Shown here: positions 18,075 to 27,549 of the stretch, piece by piece
Layout: the number at the start of each line of letters is the position of its first letter
Position numbering within the stretch: position 1 is the stretch's first letter
Source of the DNA: Patescibacteria group bacterium
Lineage (GTDB): Bacteria; Patescibacteriota; Patescibacteriia; Patescibacteriales; BS150m-G62
DNA length: 37,341 bases
Direction of reading: 5' to 3'
NCBI GenBank assembly: GCA_016784175.1
Contig: JADHVC010000009.1
Coordinates: 1 to 37,341, forward strand
Made by a program: the position numbers and the translations under genes
The notes under the pieces: generated by a model
The model's database searches: none
The model's input: the letters and a program-made list of their open reading frames with translations, nothing else
Told to the model about the DNA's origin: nothing

Positions 18075-18668
18075 TTATCCACTTTTTCTTCTAAATATTT
18101 TTGACGTAAAGCCTTTAACTCCACCACCTTCAATTTTCGTATGTCCACCTCTACCCTCACTTTTAGTATCAACTATCTTGTCTACTACTGGCTCAACCTT
18201 TGCCTCTTTATTGGTACCTTTAGAGATCTTTTTAGTTTTATCATCTTTCTTTACAACCTTATCTTCCTTTGGTGCTTCGCCTAGTCTTATTGGTTCATCA
18301 ATTTTATGCTTTATAGATAGAACATTACCAGAGTCTTTTATTTCTTGCAACACCAAACTAATATTGCTCATCATCTTCCTGATTGGTGTAGCTCTTCCAT
18401 GAGCTCTTGGCATCCATCGCTTTATCGTGTTACCTTTATCAACCCTTATCTCATTTATAATTAAATTATTTTCATCTAGATTGTAATTATGTGTTGCATT
18501 AGCAATTGCAGAACTTATCAATTTAAAAATAGGTCTCCCTGCTTTTTTTCCACAATAATTAAGCTGATTTAAAGCCGCGTCGGTTTTTAAACCTCGAACT
18601 AAATCTGCTACTAATCTCACCTTTCTAGGAGAAATTCTTATTCCATTGGCGTTTGCTGTAATTTTCAT
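18075..18668 (-). CDS. rplV: Ribosomal protein L22 with long charged C-terminal extension
   Basis: ISPRKVRLVADLVRG...RWMPRAHGRATPIRK; about 65 extra C-terminal residues. Confidence 0.95.
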   Translation of the reverse strand: MKITANANGIRISPRKVRLVADLVRGLKTDAALNQLNYCGKKAGRPIFKLISSAIANATHNYNLDENNLIINEIRVDKGNTIKRWMPRAHGRATPIRKMMSNISLVLQEIKDSGNVLSIKHKIDEPIRLGEAPKEDKVVKKDDKTKKISKGTNKEAKVEPVVDKIVDTKSEGRGGHTKIEGGGVKGFTSKIFRRKSG

Positions 18669-18693
18669 ACTTTAAATAATCTTTGTTAGGAAT

Positions 18694-18969
18694 TTATTTA
18701 CCCTTTTTCACCATTCTACCACCATGAGATACAAATTTTCTCGTAATGGAGAATTGACCTAATTTATAACCAACTTTATCTTCATCTATAAGCACCTCAA
18801 CATGTTTTCTTCCATTGTGCACACCTATTTTAAAACCTATCATCTCAGGCGTAATAGTACAAGACCTGTCCCAAGTGTTAATTACAGTTGCATCACCAGG
18901 CTTTAAAGCTTTAATCTTATTCAATAATCGTTCATTTATATATGGCCCTTTTTTTAAACTTCTAGACAT
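18694..18969 (-). CDS. rpsS: Ribosomal protein S19
   Basis: MSRSLKKGPYINERLL...GQFSITRKFVSHGG. Confidence 0.97.
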   Translation of the reverse strand: MSRSLKKGPYINERLLNKIKALKPGDATVINTWDRSCTITPEMIGFKIGVHNGRKHVEVLIDEDKVGYKLGQFSITRKFVSHGGRMVKKGK

Positions 18970-19029
18970 ATTCTAAAGTTACAAGTTAGAAGTGCTAAAC
19001 AAATTTAGCATCCTCTTGCTTATTTATTC

Positions 19030-19869
19030 TTACTTCTTTTTCTTTCTTCTTTTAATTATTAGTTTATCGGAGAATTTGCCACCCTTTCGTGTTTTAACAC
19101 CCAAGGCTGGTTTACCCCATGGAGTCTTTGGACGCTTTAAACCAATAGATTGATTTCCCTCACCACCACCATGTGGATGATCCACTGGATTCATTGCGCT
19201 TCCTCTAACTGTTGGTCTAATCCCCATGTGTCTTTTTCTTCCCGCATTACCTATCTTTATTAATCTTTTATCAGGATTACTAACTGAACCAATAGTACAC
19301 AGACACTCTTTCTTAATAAGTCTAATTTCCGATGATGGCATTTTTACTTGCGCGTATTTACCCTCAATTCCCATCACGTACACTAGGTTACCCGCACCTC
19401 TTGCTACCTTACCGCCCATGCCAACTTCAAGCTCAATATTACAAACTGGCACACCAGCCTGCAAGAACTTCAATGGCATCGCATTACCTGGCTTGTATTC
19501 AATCTGTTCTTTAGAACTCACTATCTTGTCGCCTTTTTTTAAATTATTAGGTGCAACAATATATCGCTTCTCTCCATCAATATAATTCAATAGTGCAACT
19601 CTAGCACCACGGATTGGATCATATTCAATAGTAGCAACAACTGCTGGTATGTCAAACTTATCTCTTTTAAAGTCGATCATTCTAACATTTTGTTTTGCAC
19701 CGCCACCCCTATGTCGAATAGTAATCTTGCCCTGATTATTCCTACCAGAATTCTTCTTTCTAGCACGCATTAACGGTTTATAACCTTTATCTGTCGTTAA
19801 ATCAGCGAAATCGTCATAATTCGCCCCTCTTCTTGCGCCTGTTATTGGTTTTACTTTTTTTATTCCCAT
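19030..19869 (-). CDS. rplB: Ribosomal protein L2
   Basis: TIRHRGGGAKQ...VRGSAMNPVDHPHGGGEG. Confidence 0.98.
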   Translation of the reverse strand: MGIKKVKPITGARRGANYDDFADLTTDKGYKPLMRARKKNSGRNNQGKITIRHRGGGAKQNVRMIDFKRDKFDIPAVVATIEYDPIRGARVALLNYIDGEKRYIVAPNNLKKGDKIVSSKEQIEYKPGNAMPLKFLQAGVPVCNIELEVGMGGKVARGAGNLVYVMGIEGKYAQVKMPSSEIRLIKKECLCTIGSVSNPDKRLIKIGNAGRKRHMGIRPTVRGSAMNPVDHPHGGGEGNQSIGLKRPKTPWGKPALGVKTRKGGKFSDKLIIKRRKKKK

Positions 19870-19897
19870 ATTTACTCAGTTTAATAATATCATTCTA

Positions 19898-20293
19898 TTA
19901 CACTTTCTCGTGAATCTGAATTGTCTTGCCCTTTGGAAGCTTTACGATAACCTTCTTCCAATTTTTCCTTTTTCCAACAATCTTACCGCGGCCTACAACC
20001 TTCCCCTTCATTTTTAAAGTATTAATATTAATTGGTCTTATTTTATATACATCTTCAAATGCTTTTGAAATTTCAATCTTGTTAGTATTTACAGCAACTT
20101 CAAAAACATATTTTCCAATCTTCATTAACTCATTTACTTTTTCCGTCATCAATGGACGAATCAAAACTCTATGAGTATTCAAATATTTACTCCCTTTTTT
20201 TGCATCAATTTTTGGTACAAAAATACTCTCAGATGTTTTTAATTCATCTTTTTTGCTTTTATCTTCCGTTGTATCCTCTTTTATTACAGTCAT
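19898..20293 (-). CDS. rplW: Ribosomal protein L23
   Basis: RVLIRPLMTEKVNELMKIGKYVFEVAVNTNKIEISKAFEDVYKI. Confidence 0.95.
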   Translation of the reverse strand: MTVIKEDTTEDKSKKDELKTSESIFVPKIDAKKGSKYLNTHRVLIRPLMTEKVNELMKIGKYVFEVAVNTNKIEISKAFEDVYKIRPININTLKMKGKVVGRGKIVGKRKNWKKVIVKLPKGKTIQIHEKV

Positions 20294-20321
20294 ATAATTT
20301 TAATTAATTCCAAAATATACA

Positions 20322-20984
20322 CTATTTACTATATCTCTCTTTTAAAACATCTAGTGATTCCTTTGTTATAAGCAAGTATTTAAATTTTAACAAATCAATT
20401 ATATTTATGTTATCAACATTTATCATCTCTACGCCTACTAAATTACTAGCAGATCTCTTAGCCATACTATCTTTTGTATTATTAATAATCAATATGCTTC
20501 TTTTTTTCTTTCTATCTTCCTTAACAAACACTTGTGACTCAAATCTTCCAATAACATCATTTAATACTTTTGTCTTATATTCTTTTAATTCAATCTTATC
20601 AAGAATTGTAAAATTGTCACTTTTAACTTTATCACTAAGAACGCATAAAAGCGCCTTCACTTTCATTTTCTTGTTGACTAATTTTTTAAAATTTCGATCT
20701 TTTGTTGGACCAAAAGTCACACCACCACCTACCCATATCGGAGATCTAGATGATCCGGCACGAGCACGACCAGTTCCTTTTTGTTTCCATGGCTTCTTTC
20801 CTCCACCGCTTACTTCTGCTCTACCTTTAGTGTGGGCAAGTACTTGTCTTTTGTTTGCCATATCAGCAACTACCATCTGATGAATCAATCCTTCATTCAT
20901 CTTTAGACCAAAAATTTCAACTGGGAGTTCTGCCTCTTCAATTACTTCAGCTTTTTGATTGTAAACTTTTATATTTTTTAACAT
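20322..20984 (-). CDS. rplD: Ribosomal protein L4
   Basis: KGRAEVSGGGKKPWKQKGTGRARAGSSRSPIWVGGGVTFGP. Confidence 0.96.
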   Translation of the reverse strand: MLKNIKVYNQKAEVIEEAELPVEIFGLKMNEGLIHQMVVADMANKRQVLAHTKGRAEVSGGGKKPWKQKGTGRARAGSSRSPIWVGGGVTFGPTKDRNFKKLVNKKMKVKALLCVLSDKVKSDNFTILDKIELKEYKTKVLNDVIGRFESQVFVKEDRKKKRSILIINNTKDSMAKRSASNLVGVEMINVDNINIIDLLKFKYLLITKESLDVLKERYSK

Positions 20985-20996
20985 ATTTTTAACTGC

Positions 20997-21743
20997 TTAA
21001 GTGTTTTTTATTTCATTACTGTCAGAAATTTTCACAGTCTGCGTTACCTCCTGAACACCCTCATTAGCAGAACTATTTTCCTCTGAAAAAACTTTCAATT
21101 CTCCATCTCCTTTTATCATAACTAATGCGTTTCTAGCACCTGCAACTCCACCCTTAATATACAACAAACTCTTTTTAAGATCAACTTTTATAACCTCTAG
21201 GTTTGCTATACTCACCCTATCTCCACCCATTCTTCCACCCATCCTCATACCCTTAAAAATTCTAGCTGGACCAGTAGCTCCAACTGAACCAGGCATTCTC
21301 ACCTGATCTTTTGTACCATGAGTTGTTTTAGCACCCTTAAAACCATATCTTTTTACGACACCCTGAAAACCCTTTCCTTTCGAAGTTGAAACTAGTTTAA
21401 CTTTATCCCCAACATCAAATGTGTCTACCCTTACTATATCCCCAATATTTAAAGTATTATCTGCCTTAAGTTCATCCACTCTAAATTCTCTTATCGTTTT
21501 AATATTGGTAGAGCGTTCTTTATTTAAAATAGCAACTTTTTTGTAGTGTCCAATTTGAGGTTTATTGATATTTTTTTCTTTCTTCGTACCAGTTCCAAGC
21601 TGAATAGCTTCATAACCATCATTTTTTACATTCTTAATCTGAACAACAACACAAGGTTCTGCCTCAATAACAGTTACTCCAACAAATCTATCACCAGTCC
21701 AAAGCTGAGTCATATTCAATTTTTTTCCTAAAATAAATTTCAT
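20997..21743 (-). CDS. rplC: Ribosomal protein L3
   Basis: GKGFQGVVKRYGFKGAKTTHGTKDQVRMPGSVGATGPARIFKGMRMGGRMG. Confidence 0.96.
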   Translation of the reverse strand: MKFILGKKLNMTQLWTGDRFVGVTVIEAEPCVVVQIKNVKNDGYEAIQLGTGTKKEKNINKPQIGHYKKVAILNKERSTNIKTIREFRVDELKADNTLNIGDIVRVDTFDVGDKVKLVSTSKGKGFQGVVKRYGFKGAKTTHGTKDQVRMPGSVGATGPARIFKGMRMGGRMGGDRVSIANLEVIKVDLKKSLLYIKGGVAGARNALVMIKGDGELKVFSEENSSANEGVQEVTQTVKISDSNEIKNT

Positions 21744-21822
21744 AACAAACTATCTAAAATTATAAACCATAAAATTGAAGTTAACATTATAACTCTTAAT
21801 TATAAATTCTAGATTTTATTTT

Positions 21823-22182
21823 CTACATTTTTATCTCAACATCAACTCCAGCAGGCAAGTTCAAATTCGTTAAATCCTCGATTGTCTTCGCTTGTGGCTC
21901 CACTATATCAATTAATCTCTTGTGGATACGCATTTCATGTTGATCGCGTGATCTTTTAAAAACAAATGTCGAACGATTCGTTGTATACTTCTTCTTTTCA
22001 GTTGGTAGTGGAATAGGACCGAATACTTTAGCTTCACTTCTTCTGACAGCCTCAATAATCGTTCTTGTTGATTGATCGATAATCTTATGATCAAAAGCTT
22101 TAATCCTGATTCTAATACGCTGTAAGTCACCATCGGACCCTTTTTCAATTGTTACTTTTTGATCTGTTTTTGCTTTAGGCAT
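21823..22182 (-). CDS. rpsJ: Ribosomal protein S10
   Basis: [40 protein letters not shown]. Confidence 0.97.
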   Translation of the reverse strand: MPKAKTDQKVTIEKGSDGDLQRIRIRIKAFDHKIIDQSTRTIIEAVRRSEAKVFGPIPLPTEKKKYTTNRSTFVFKRSRDQHEMRIHKRLIDIVEPQAKTIEDLTNLNLPAGVDVEIKM

Positions 22183-22257
22183 AAATTATTTTTTATACTT
22201 TTTGTAATTTTAAATAAGTATTATGTGGCCCCCTTCATCGAAAGAGGCCCTAAATAT

Positions 22258-23445
22258 TTACTTGATTATTGTAACTACTACACCAGCACCTACAGTTCTA
22301 CCACCTTCACGAATAGCAAATCTTTGCTTGTCCGATAGAGCAACTGGTGCAATTAATTTAACCTTTAAATTAACTGTATCACCTGGCATAACCATCTCTA
22401 CACCCCCTGGTAATTCCACCTCACCTGTTACATCAGTTGTTCTAATGTAGAATTGTGGTTTATATCCCTTAAAGAATGGCTTATGTCTTCCGCCTTCTTC
22501 TTTGCTTAAGATATAAACTTCTGCTTCAAATTCTGTGTGTGGAGTAATAGAGCCCGGCTTTGCCAACACTTGTCCGCGTTGTACATCGTCTTTCTTTGTT
22601 CCACGAAGTAGTATTCCAGCATTATCACCACACAACCCTTCATCAAGTTGTTTATTGAACATCTCTATACCAGTAACAGTCGTCTTTTGTGTATCTGTTA
22701 AACCGACTATTTCAACTTCACTACCAATTTTAATTTTACCAGTTTCGATTCTTCCTGTTACTACCGTACCACGACCTTCAATTGAAAATATATCTTCGAT
22801 AGGCATTAAAAAATCCTTTTCAGTATCTCTAACTGGATCAGGAATATATTCATCTACTGCTTTTATAAGATCTATTACTGGTTGAGCATCTTCTCCGTTA
22901 GAATTCTCTAGAGCTTTTAGAGCAGATCCACGAATAATAGGCGTGATATCACCTGGGAATTTATACTTAGTAAGCAAGTCTCTAATTTCCTCTTCTACTA
23001 GGTCAATCAATTCCTTATCCTCAACCATATCACACTTGTTTATAAATACAACAATGTAAGGAACACCAACCTGTCTTGCTAATACGATATGCTCTCGAGT
23101 TTGAGGCATTGGACCATCAGTAGCAGAAACTACAATAATTGCACCATCCATTTGAGCTGCTCCAGTAATCATGTTCTTTACATAATCAGCGTGTCCTGGA
23201 CAATCTACATGAGCATAATGTCTTGCTTCTGACTCATACTCTACATGAGCTGTAGCAATAGTGATACCTCTTTCTCTTTCTTCAGGCGCTGCATCAATCT
23301 CACCAACTTCCTTGTTAGTAGCTTTAAGGCCTTTTGCAATCATTACCTGCAAAATAGCTGCCGTTAATGTTGTTTTACCATGATCAACATGACCAATTGT
23401 ACCAATATTTACATGTGTTTTTGATCTATCGAATTTGTCTGCCAT
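22258..23445 (-). CDS. tuf: Elongation factor Tu
   Basis: [31 protein letters not shown]...; start trimmed from 23490. Confidence 0.98.
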   Translation of the reverse strand: MADKFDRSKTHVNIGTIGHVDHGKTTLTAAILQVMIAKGLKATNKEVGEIDAAPEERERGITIATAHVEYESEARHYAHVDCPGHADYVKNMITGAAQMDGAIIVVSATDGPMPQTREHIVLARQVGVPYIVVFINKCDMVEDKELIDLVEEEIRDLLTKYKFPGDITPIIRGSALKALENSNGEDAQPVIDLIKAVDEYIPDPVRDTEKDFLMPIEDIFSIEGRGTVVTGRIETGKIKIGSEVEIVGLTDTQKTTVTGIEMFNKQLDEGLCGDNAGILLRGTKKDDVQRGQVLAKPGSITPHTEFEAEVYILSKEEGGRHKPFFKGYKPQFYIRTTDVTGEVELPGGVEMVMPGDTVNLKVKLIAPVALSDKQRFAIREGGRTVGAGVVVTIIK

Positions 23446-23627
23446 GACAATGTTGTATACAACCCCCAGAAAACTCTGAGGTTTTTCCACTACTTAGAGC
23501 GGACCAGTCGTATTAAATTATTTATTAATTAAAAATACAAATATGTGTTAAAGTCATTAAACTAAGTGTCCTTCTTGCACCTTGATTAATAGCTCTTAAT
23601 GCATATTTCCTTCTTGATTACTTGTTT

Positions 23628-24179
23628 TTAAAATGGGATCTCCTCTAGATACTGCTTATCCTCATCGATATGTTGTTTTACATCTATCCTTCTCTCCTTT
23701 GGAATTAGCCAATTATTTTTTCTATTGCTTTGAGAAGATCTCAATTCCCTTTTATCTCTATCTCCGTTTTCAACACCTCCTTCATCATAATTATTATCTC
23801 CATCTTCATCTTCTTCTTCGTTATCTTCTTCACCTTCGAAGTTAGCATACTCTTCATTATCACCTTCATCTTGACCGGCCATTTCGTCGTGATACTGACA
23901 ACTAATAATGTTCTCGTTGCATGAGCAATCTGTATTTTCAAAGTTACATGTTGCGTCTAAACTATTATACTTTTCATTATTTCTCCAACTTGCAATATCA
24001 GAGTTAATCTTATCAATCATTTTATCCCCTGTCAAGACTTCTCTATCGTCACAAACTTTTAACATTTTTTCATACTCATCGAGAGGTATTACTACATAAG
24101 ACATATCTGTTTCGCTGTCACATATAATTACCTTATCTCCTGTTTTATTTGCGATATTTATTGCTTTAACTATAGACAT
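23628..24179 (-). CDS. Hypothetical acidic protein with Cys cluster, inserted between fusA and tuf
   Basis: 183 aa ORF co-directional with the operon; KTGDKVIICDSETDMSYVVIPLDEYEKML then CNFENTDCSCNENIISC and acidic repeats. Confidence 0.7.
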   Translation of the reverse strand: MSIVKAINIANKTGDKVIICDSETDMSYVVIPLDEYEKMLKVCDDREVLTGDKMIDKINSDIASWRNNEKYNSLDATCNFENTDCSCNENIISCQYHDEMAGQDEGDNEEYANFEGEEDNEEEDEDGDNNYDEGGVENGDRDKRELRSSQSNRKNNWLIPKERRIDVKQHIDEDKQYLEEIPF

Positions 24180-24232
24180 ATAAATTAAATTAAACTATTA
24201 TTAGTTTTCGATTTATAATCCTTTATCTTACT

Positions 24233-26341
24233 CTACTTTCGTTTTTCTTTAATTTCATTTGCTACATTATTTGGTACTTCTTGGTAGTGTGAAAATTCCA
24301 TTGAGTAACTAGCTCTACCCTGTGTCATCGATCGCAACTGAGTTGCATACCCAAACATGTTTGCCAACGGAACCTTTGCCTTAATCAATTTAACTTGACC
24401 CTGATCAAACATCTCATCAATTTGTCCCCTCTTTGAATTTAAATCACCAATCACATCTCCCATAGAAATCTCTGGAGTTACTACATCAACTTTCATAATC
24501 GGTTCTAAAATCACAGCATCAGCTCTAATAACAGCTTCTCTGAATGCCATCGAGCCAGCCATCTTGAATGCAGATTCATTTGAGTCAACATCATGGTAGG
24601 ATCCATCATAAACTGTTGCCTTAATATTTATCAAAGGATAACCAGCAAGCACACCACGATCCATAGCTTCTCTAACACCTTTACCAATAGCTGGAATATA
24701 TTCTCTTGGAATAGAGCCTCCTTTAACTCCATCAATAAATTCAAAGTTTTTAGCTTCCTTGCTCTTACCTTCGTCTTCACCCTCAACATGAACAAGTGGC
24801 TCAATTTTAATCCAACAATGACCATATTGTCCTCTTCCACCAGACTGTTTAACATACTTACCTTCAGCTTCAGCTGACCGTTTAATTGTTTCTCTATATG
24901 AAACTTGTGGTTGACCGATGTTAGCTTCAACACCAAATTCTCTTTTCATTCTGTCAACAATAATATCCAAATGCAATTCGCCCATTCCAGAAATTAATGT
25001 TTGCCCTGTTTCTTCGTCCGATCTTACTTTAAATGTAGGATCTTCTTCTGCTAATTTTGACAATGCCATACCCATTTTTTCTTGATCAGCTTTTGTTTTT
25101 GGCTCCACAGAAATAGATATGACAGGCTCAGGAAAATTGATTGATTCTAAAAGTACGAGTCGTGATTCATCACAAAGAGTATTACCGGTTGTTGTTTCCT
25201 TTAAACCGATTACAGCAGCAATTTCACCCGCATAAACTTCGTCAACTTCCTCTCGATGATTAGCATGCATCCTAACAATACGACCGATTCTCTCCTTCTT
25301 ACCTGTTTTTATATTTACCACATAAGAACCCGCTTTTAAAACTCCTGCGTAAATTCTAACAAAACAAAGTTTTCCAACGAATGGATCTGTTGCTATTTTA
25401 AATGCTAGTCCAGCGAAAGGCTCATCGTCAACTGGATTTACAGCAATCTTCTTTTCTGGATCATTTGGATCGCAACCAATTAAAGCTGGCACATCCAATG
25501 GAGATGGAAGATATTCAGTAACAGCATCTAACATGAACTGGACTCCTTTGTTTTTTAAAGCTGTTCCACACATAACAGGCACTATCCTGTTAATAATTAC
25601 AGCCTTTCTTAGCTCTCTTTTTAAAATTTCCACTGGAATTTCTTCTCCAGCCAAATATTTATCCATTAAATCTTCATCTTCCTCCACAATAGCTTCAATT
25701 AATCTATTTCTATATTCTTCTACCTTTTCAACCATATCAGCAGGTACAAGTGTGTCTTCCCACTTAGTTCCTAGATCATCCAAATATATTCTAGATTGTT
25801 TAGTAAATAAGTCGATTATGCCTTTAAAATTCTCTTCAGTACCAATTGGTAGTTGTATTGGATAAGCATTTTTTGTTAATCGCTCATGAATTGAATTTAA
25901 ATCTTTATAAAAATCTGCACCTGTTCTGTCCAATTTATTAATAAAAGCAATTCTTGGCACTTTATATTTATCTGCTTGATGCCAAACCGTTTCTGATTGA
26001 GGTTCTACTCCAGCTACACCATCAAAAAGTACAACTCCACCATCTAGCACACGCAAGGATCGCTCCACTTCTGCTGTAAAGTCTACATGCCCTGGAGTAT
26101 CGATAATATTTATACGATAATCTTTCCAAAAACAAGTAGTAGCTGCAGAAGTAATGGTAATACCTCGCTCTTGCTCCTGTTCCATCCAATCCATTTCTGC
26201 TGCTCCTTCGTGCACTTCACCAATCTTATGCTTTTTACCTGTATAAAAAAGAATACGCTCTGTTGTTGTGGTTTTTCCAGCATCAATATGCGCAATAATA
26301 CCAATGTTACGTGTTTTATCTAATGAATATTCTCGTTGCAT
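24233..26341 (-). CDS. fusA: Elongation factor G
   Basis: [24 protein letters not shown]...[22 protein letters not shown]. Confidence 0.98.
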   Translation of the reverse strand: MQREYSLDKTRNIGIIAHIDAGKTTTTERILFYTGKKHKIGEVHEGAAEMDWMEQEQERGITITSAATTCFWKDYRINIIDTPGHVDFTAEVERSLRVLDGGVVLFDGVAGVEPQSETVWHQADKYKVPRIAFINKLDRTGADFYKDLNSIHERLTKNAYPIQLPIGTEENFKGIIDLFTKQSRIYLDDLGTKWEDTLVPADMVEKVEEYRNRLIEAIVEEDEDLMDKYLAGEEIPVEILKRELRKAVIINRIVPVMCGTALKNKGVQFMLDAVTEYLPSPLDVPALIGCDPNDPEKKIAVNPVDDEPFAGLAFKIATDPFVGKLCFVRIYAGVLKAGSYVVNIKTGKKERIGRIVRMHANHREEVDEVYAGEIAAVIGLKETTTGNTLCDESRLVLLESINFPEPVISISVEPKTKADQEKMGMALSKLAEEDPTFKVRSDEETGQTLISGMGELHLDIIVDRMKREFGVEANIGQPQVSYRETIKRSAEAEGKYVKQSGGRGQYGHCWIKIEPLVHVEGEDEGKSKEAKNFEFIDGVKGGSIPREYIPAIGKGVREAMDRGVLAGYPLINIKATVYDGSYHDVDSNESAFKMAGSMAFREAVIRADAVILEPIMKVDVVTPEISMGDVIGDLNSKRGQIDEMFDQGQVKLIKAKVPLANMFGYATQLRSMTQGRASYSMEFSHYQEVPNNVANEIKEKRK

Positions 26342-26397
26342 AAATAGTTTATTATTTAAATTTAAAATTATTTAAAAAATATTATTCAAACAAAAGT

Positions 26398-26422
26398 CCA
26401 CCAACCAATTATGTCGGTGGGC
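26398..26422 (-). terminator. Terminator/attenuator-like hairpin between rpsG and fusA
   Basis: Minus strand GCCCACCGAC-ATAATTG-GTTGGTGGAC followed by TTTTGTTTG. Confidence 0.45.
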
Positions 26423-26465
26423 CTTCTCTTTTGCAGTATTTTTTATCTGCATTTTTTTTACAATA

Positions 26466-26933
26466 TTATCTTGCGTAATGCGCAAAAGCTTTATTAGCTT
26501 CAGCCATTCTGTGTACATCTTCACGCTTTTTAACTGCTGCTCCTTCGTCTTGACTTGCGTCAAGTATCTCTCTTGCTAGTCTTTCAAACATTGGTTTACC
26601 TTTACGTGCTTTTGCTGCGTCAATCAACCACTTACAACCCAAACCAAATCTTCGTTCTCCTCTTACTTGAAAAGGTACTTGATAGTTACCACCACCAACA
26701 CGCTTACCACGAATTTCCATGATTGGAGCTACCTTTTTTAAAGCTTTATTAAAAATGTGTCTTGGATCTTGCTTTGTTTCTTTTTTAATAATTTCAAAAG
26801 CATCATAAACAATACCCTCTGCAATAGTTTTTTTTCCAGACTGCATAATGTAATTTATAAACTTAGCAACATGTATGTCACCGTACTTAACATCTCCTTC
26901 TATGATTCTTTTTGGCGCTTGTTTTCCACGCAT
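26466..26933 (-). CDS. rpsG: Ribosomal protein S7
   Basis: MRGKQAPKRIIEGDVKYGDIHVAKFINYIMQSGKKTIAEGIVYDAFEII. Confidence 0.97.
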   Translation of the reverse strand: MRGKQAPKRIIEGDVKYGDIHVAKFINYIMQSGKKTIAEGIVYDAFEIIKKETKQDPRHIFNKALKKVAPIMEIRGKRVGGGNYQVPFQVRGERRFGLGCKWLIDAAKARKGKPMFERLAREILDASQDEGAAVKKREDVHRMAEANKAFAHYAR

Positions 26934-26951
26934 AAATTGATTATTTTTAAA

Positions 26952-27368
26952 TTATTTCTTTTTATCTTTCTTAACTCCATATTTAGACCTACCTTTTTTT
27001 CTATTCTCTACACCTTGAGAGTCATAACAACCTCTAACCACCTTAAATCGAACACCACCCAAGTCTTTTGTTTTTCCACCCTTAACCATAACAATAGAGT
27101 GCTCTTGTAAGTTATGTCCCATTCCTGGGATATAAGCTGTAATTTCTTGACCATTCGAAAGTCTAACACGAGCAATCTTACGCAAAGCTGAGTTTGGCTT
27201 CTTTGGTGTCGTTGTTGTTACCTTTAAACATACCCCTCTTTTAAAAGGAGATCTGATAAGTCTTTTTTTTCTATGCAACCCGTCAAGCATTATTGTTAAG
27301 GCCGGAGTTTTATCTTTTACTATTTTTGTTTTGCGTCCATTACGGACCAACTGATTTATTGTTGGCAT
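26952..27368 (-). CDS. rpsL: Ribosomal protein S12
   Basis: [12 protein letters not shown]...[22 protein letters not shown]...GHNLQEHS. Confidence 0.97.
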   Translation of the reverse strand: MPTINQLVRNGRKTKIVKDKTPALTIMLDGLHRKKRLIRSPFKRGVCLKVTTTTPKKPNSALRKIARVRLSNGQEITAYIPGMGHNLQEHSIVMVKGGKTKDLGGVRFKVVRGCYDSQGVENRKKGRSKYGVKKDKKK

Positions 27369-27457
27369 TTAAAATTTCATTAAAAATTACGAATAATATC
27401 TTTTTCATAATTAAAGCATATTTCATATTATTCAAACTGTTTACAGATTATCAAAGC

Positions 27458-27473
27458 AAATTTAGTTCGTCAA
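27458..27473 (-). promoter_or_regulatory. Putative promoter of the str-S10-spc super-operon
   Basis: Minus strand TTGACG (27473-27468) followed by GATAAT-like -10 element; spacing short (about 15 nt) so the -10 assignment is tentative. Confidence 0.4.
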
Positions 27474-27476
27474 GTA

Positions 27477-27505
27477 TTGACAGGTTATCTAAAGTATGAT
27501 ACAAT
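27477..27505 (+). promoter_or_regulatory. Sigma70-type promoter of the lipoprotein gene
   Basis: TTGACA - 17 nt (ending AAAGTATGA) - TACAAT. Confidence 0.75.
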
Positions 27506-27549
27506 TTTTTTACCGAACATTAACAACTGAATATGGGGAGCATTACACA

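Noticed and set aside
20407-20880. 157-aa plus-strand ORF over rplD
   Set aside because: Antisense shadow frame of a clear ribosomal protein gene.
27496-27549. Upstream start for the lipoprotein ORF
   Set aside because: Overlaps the -35/-10 spacer of a near-consensus promoter, so it would not be transcribed.
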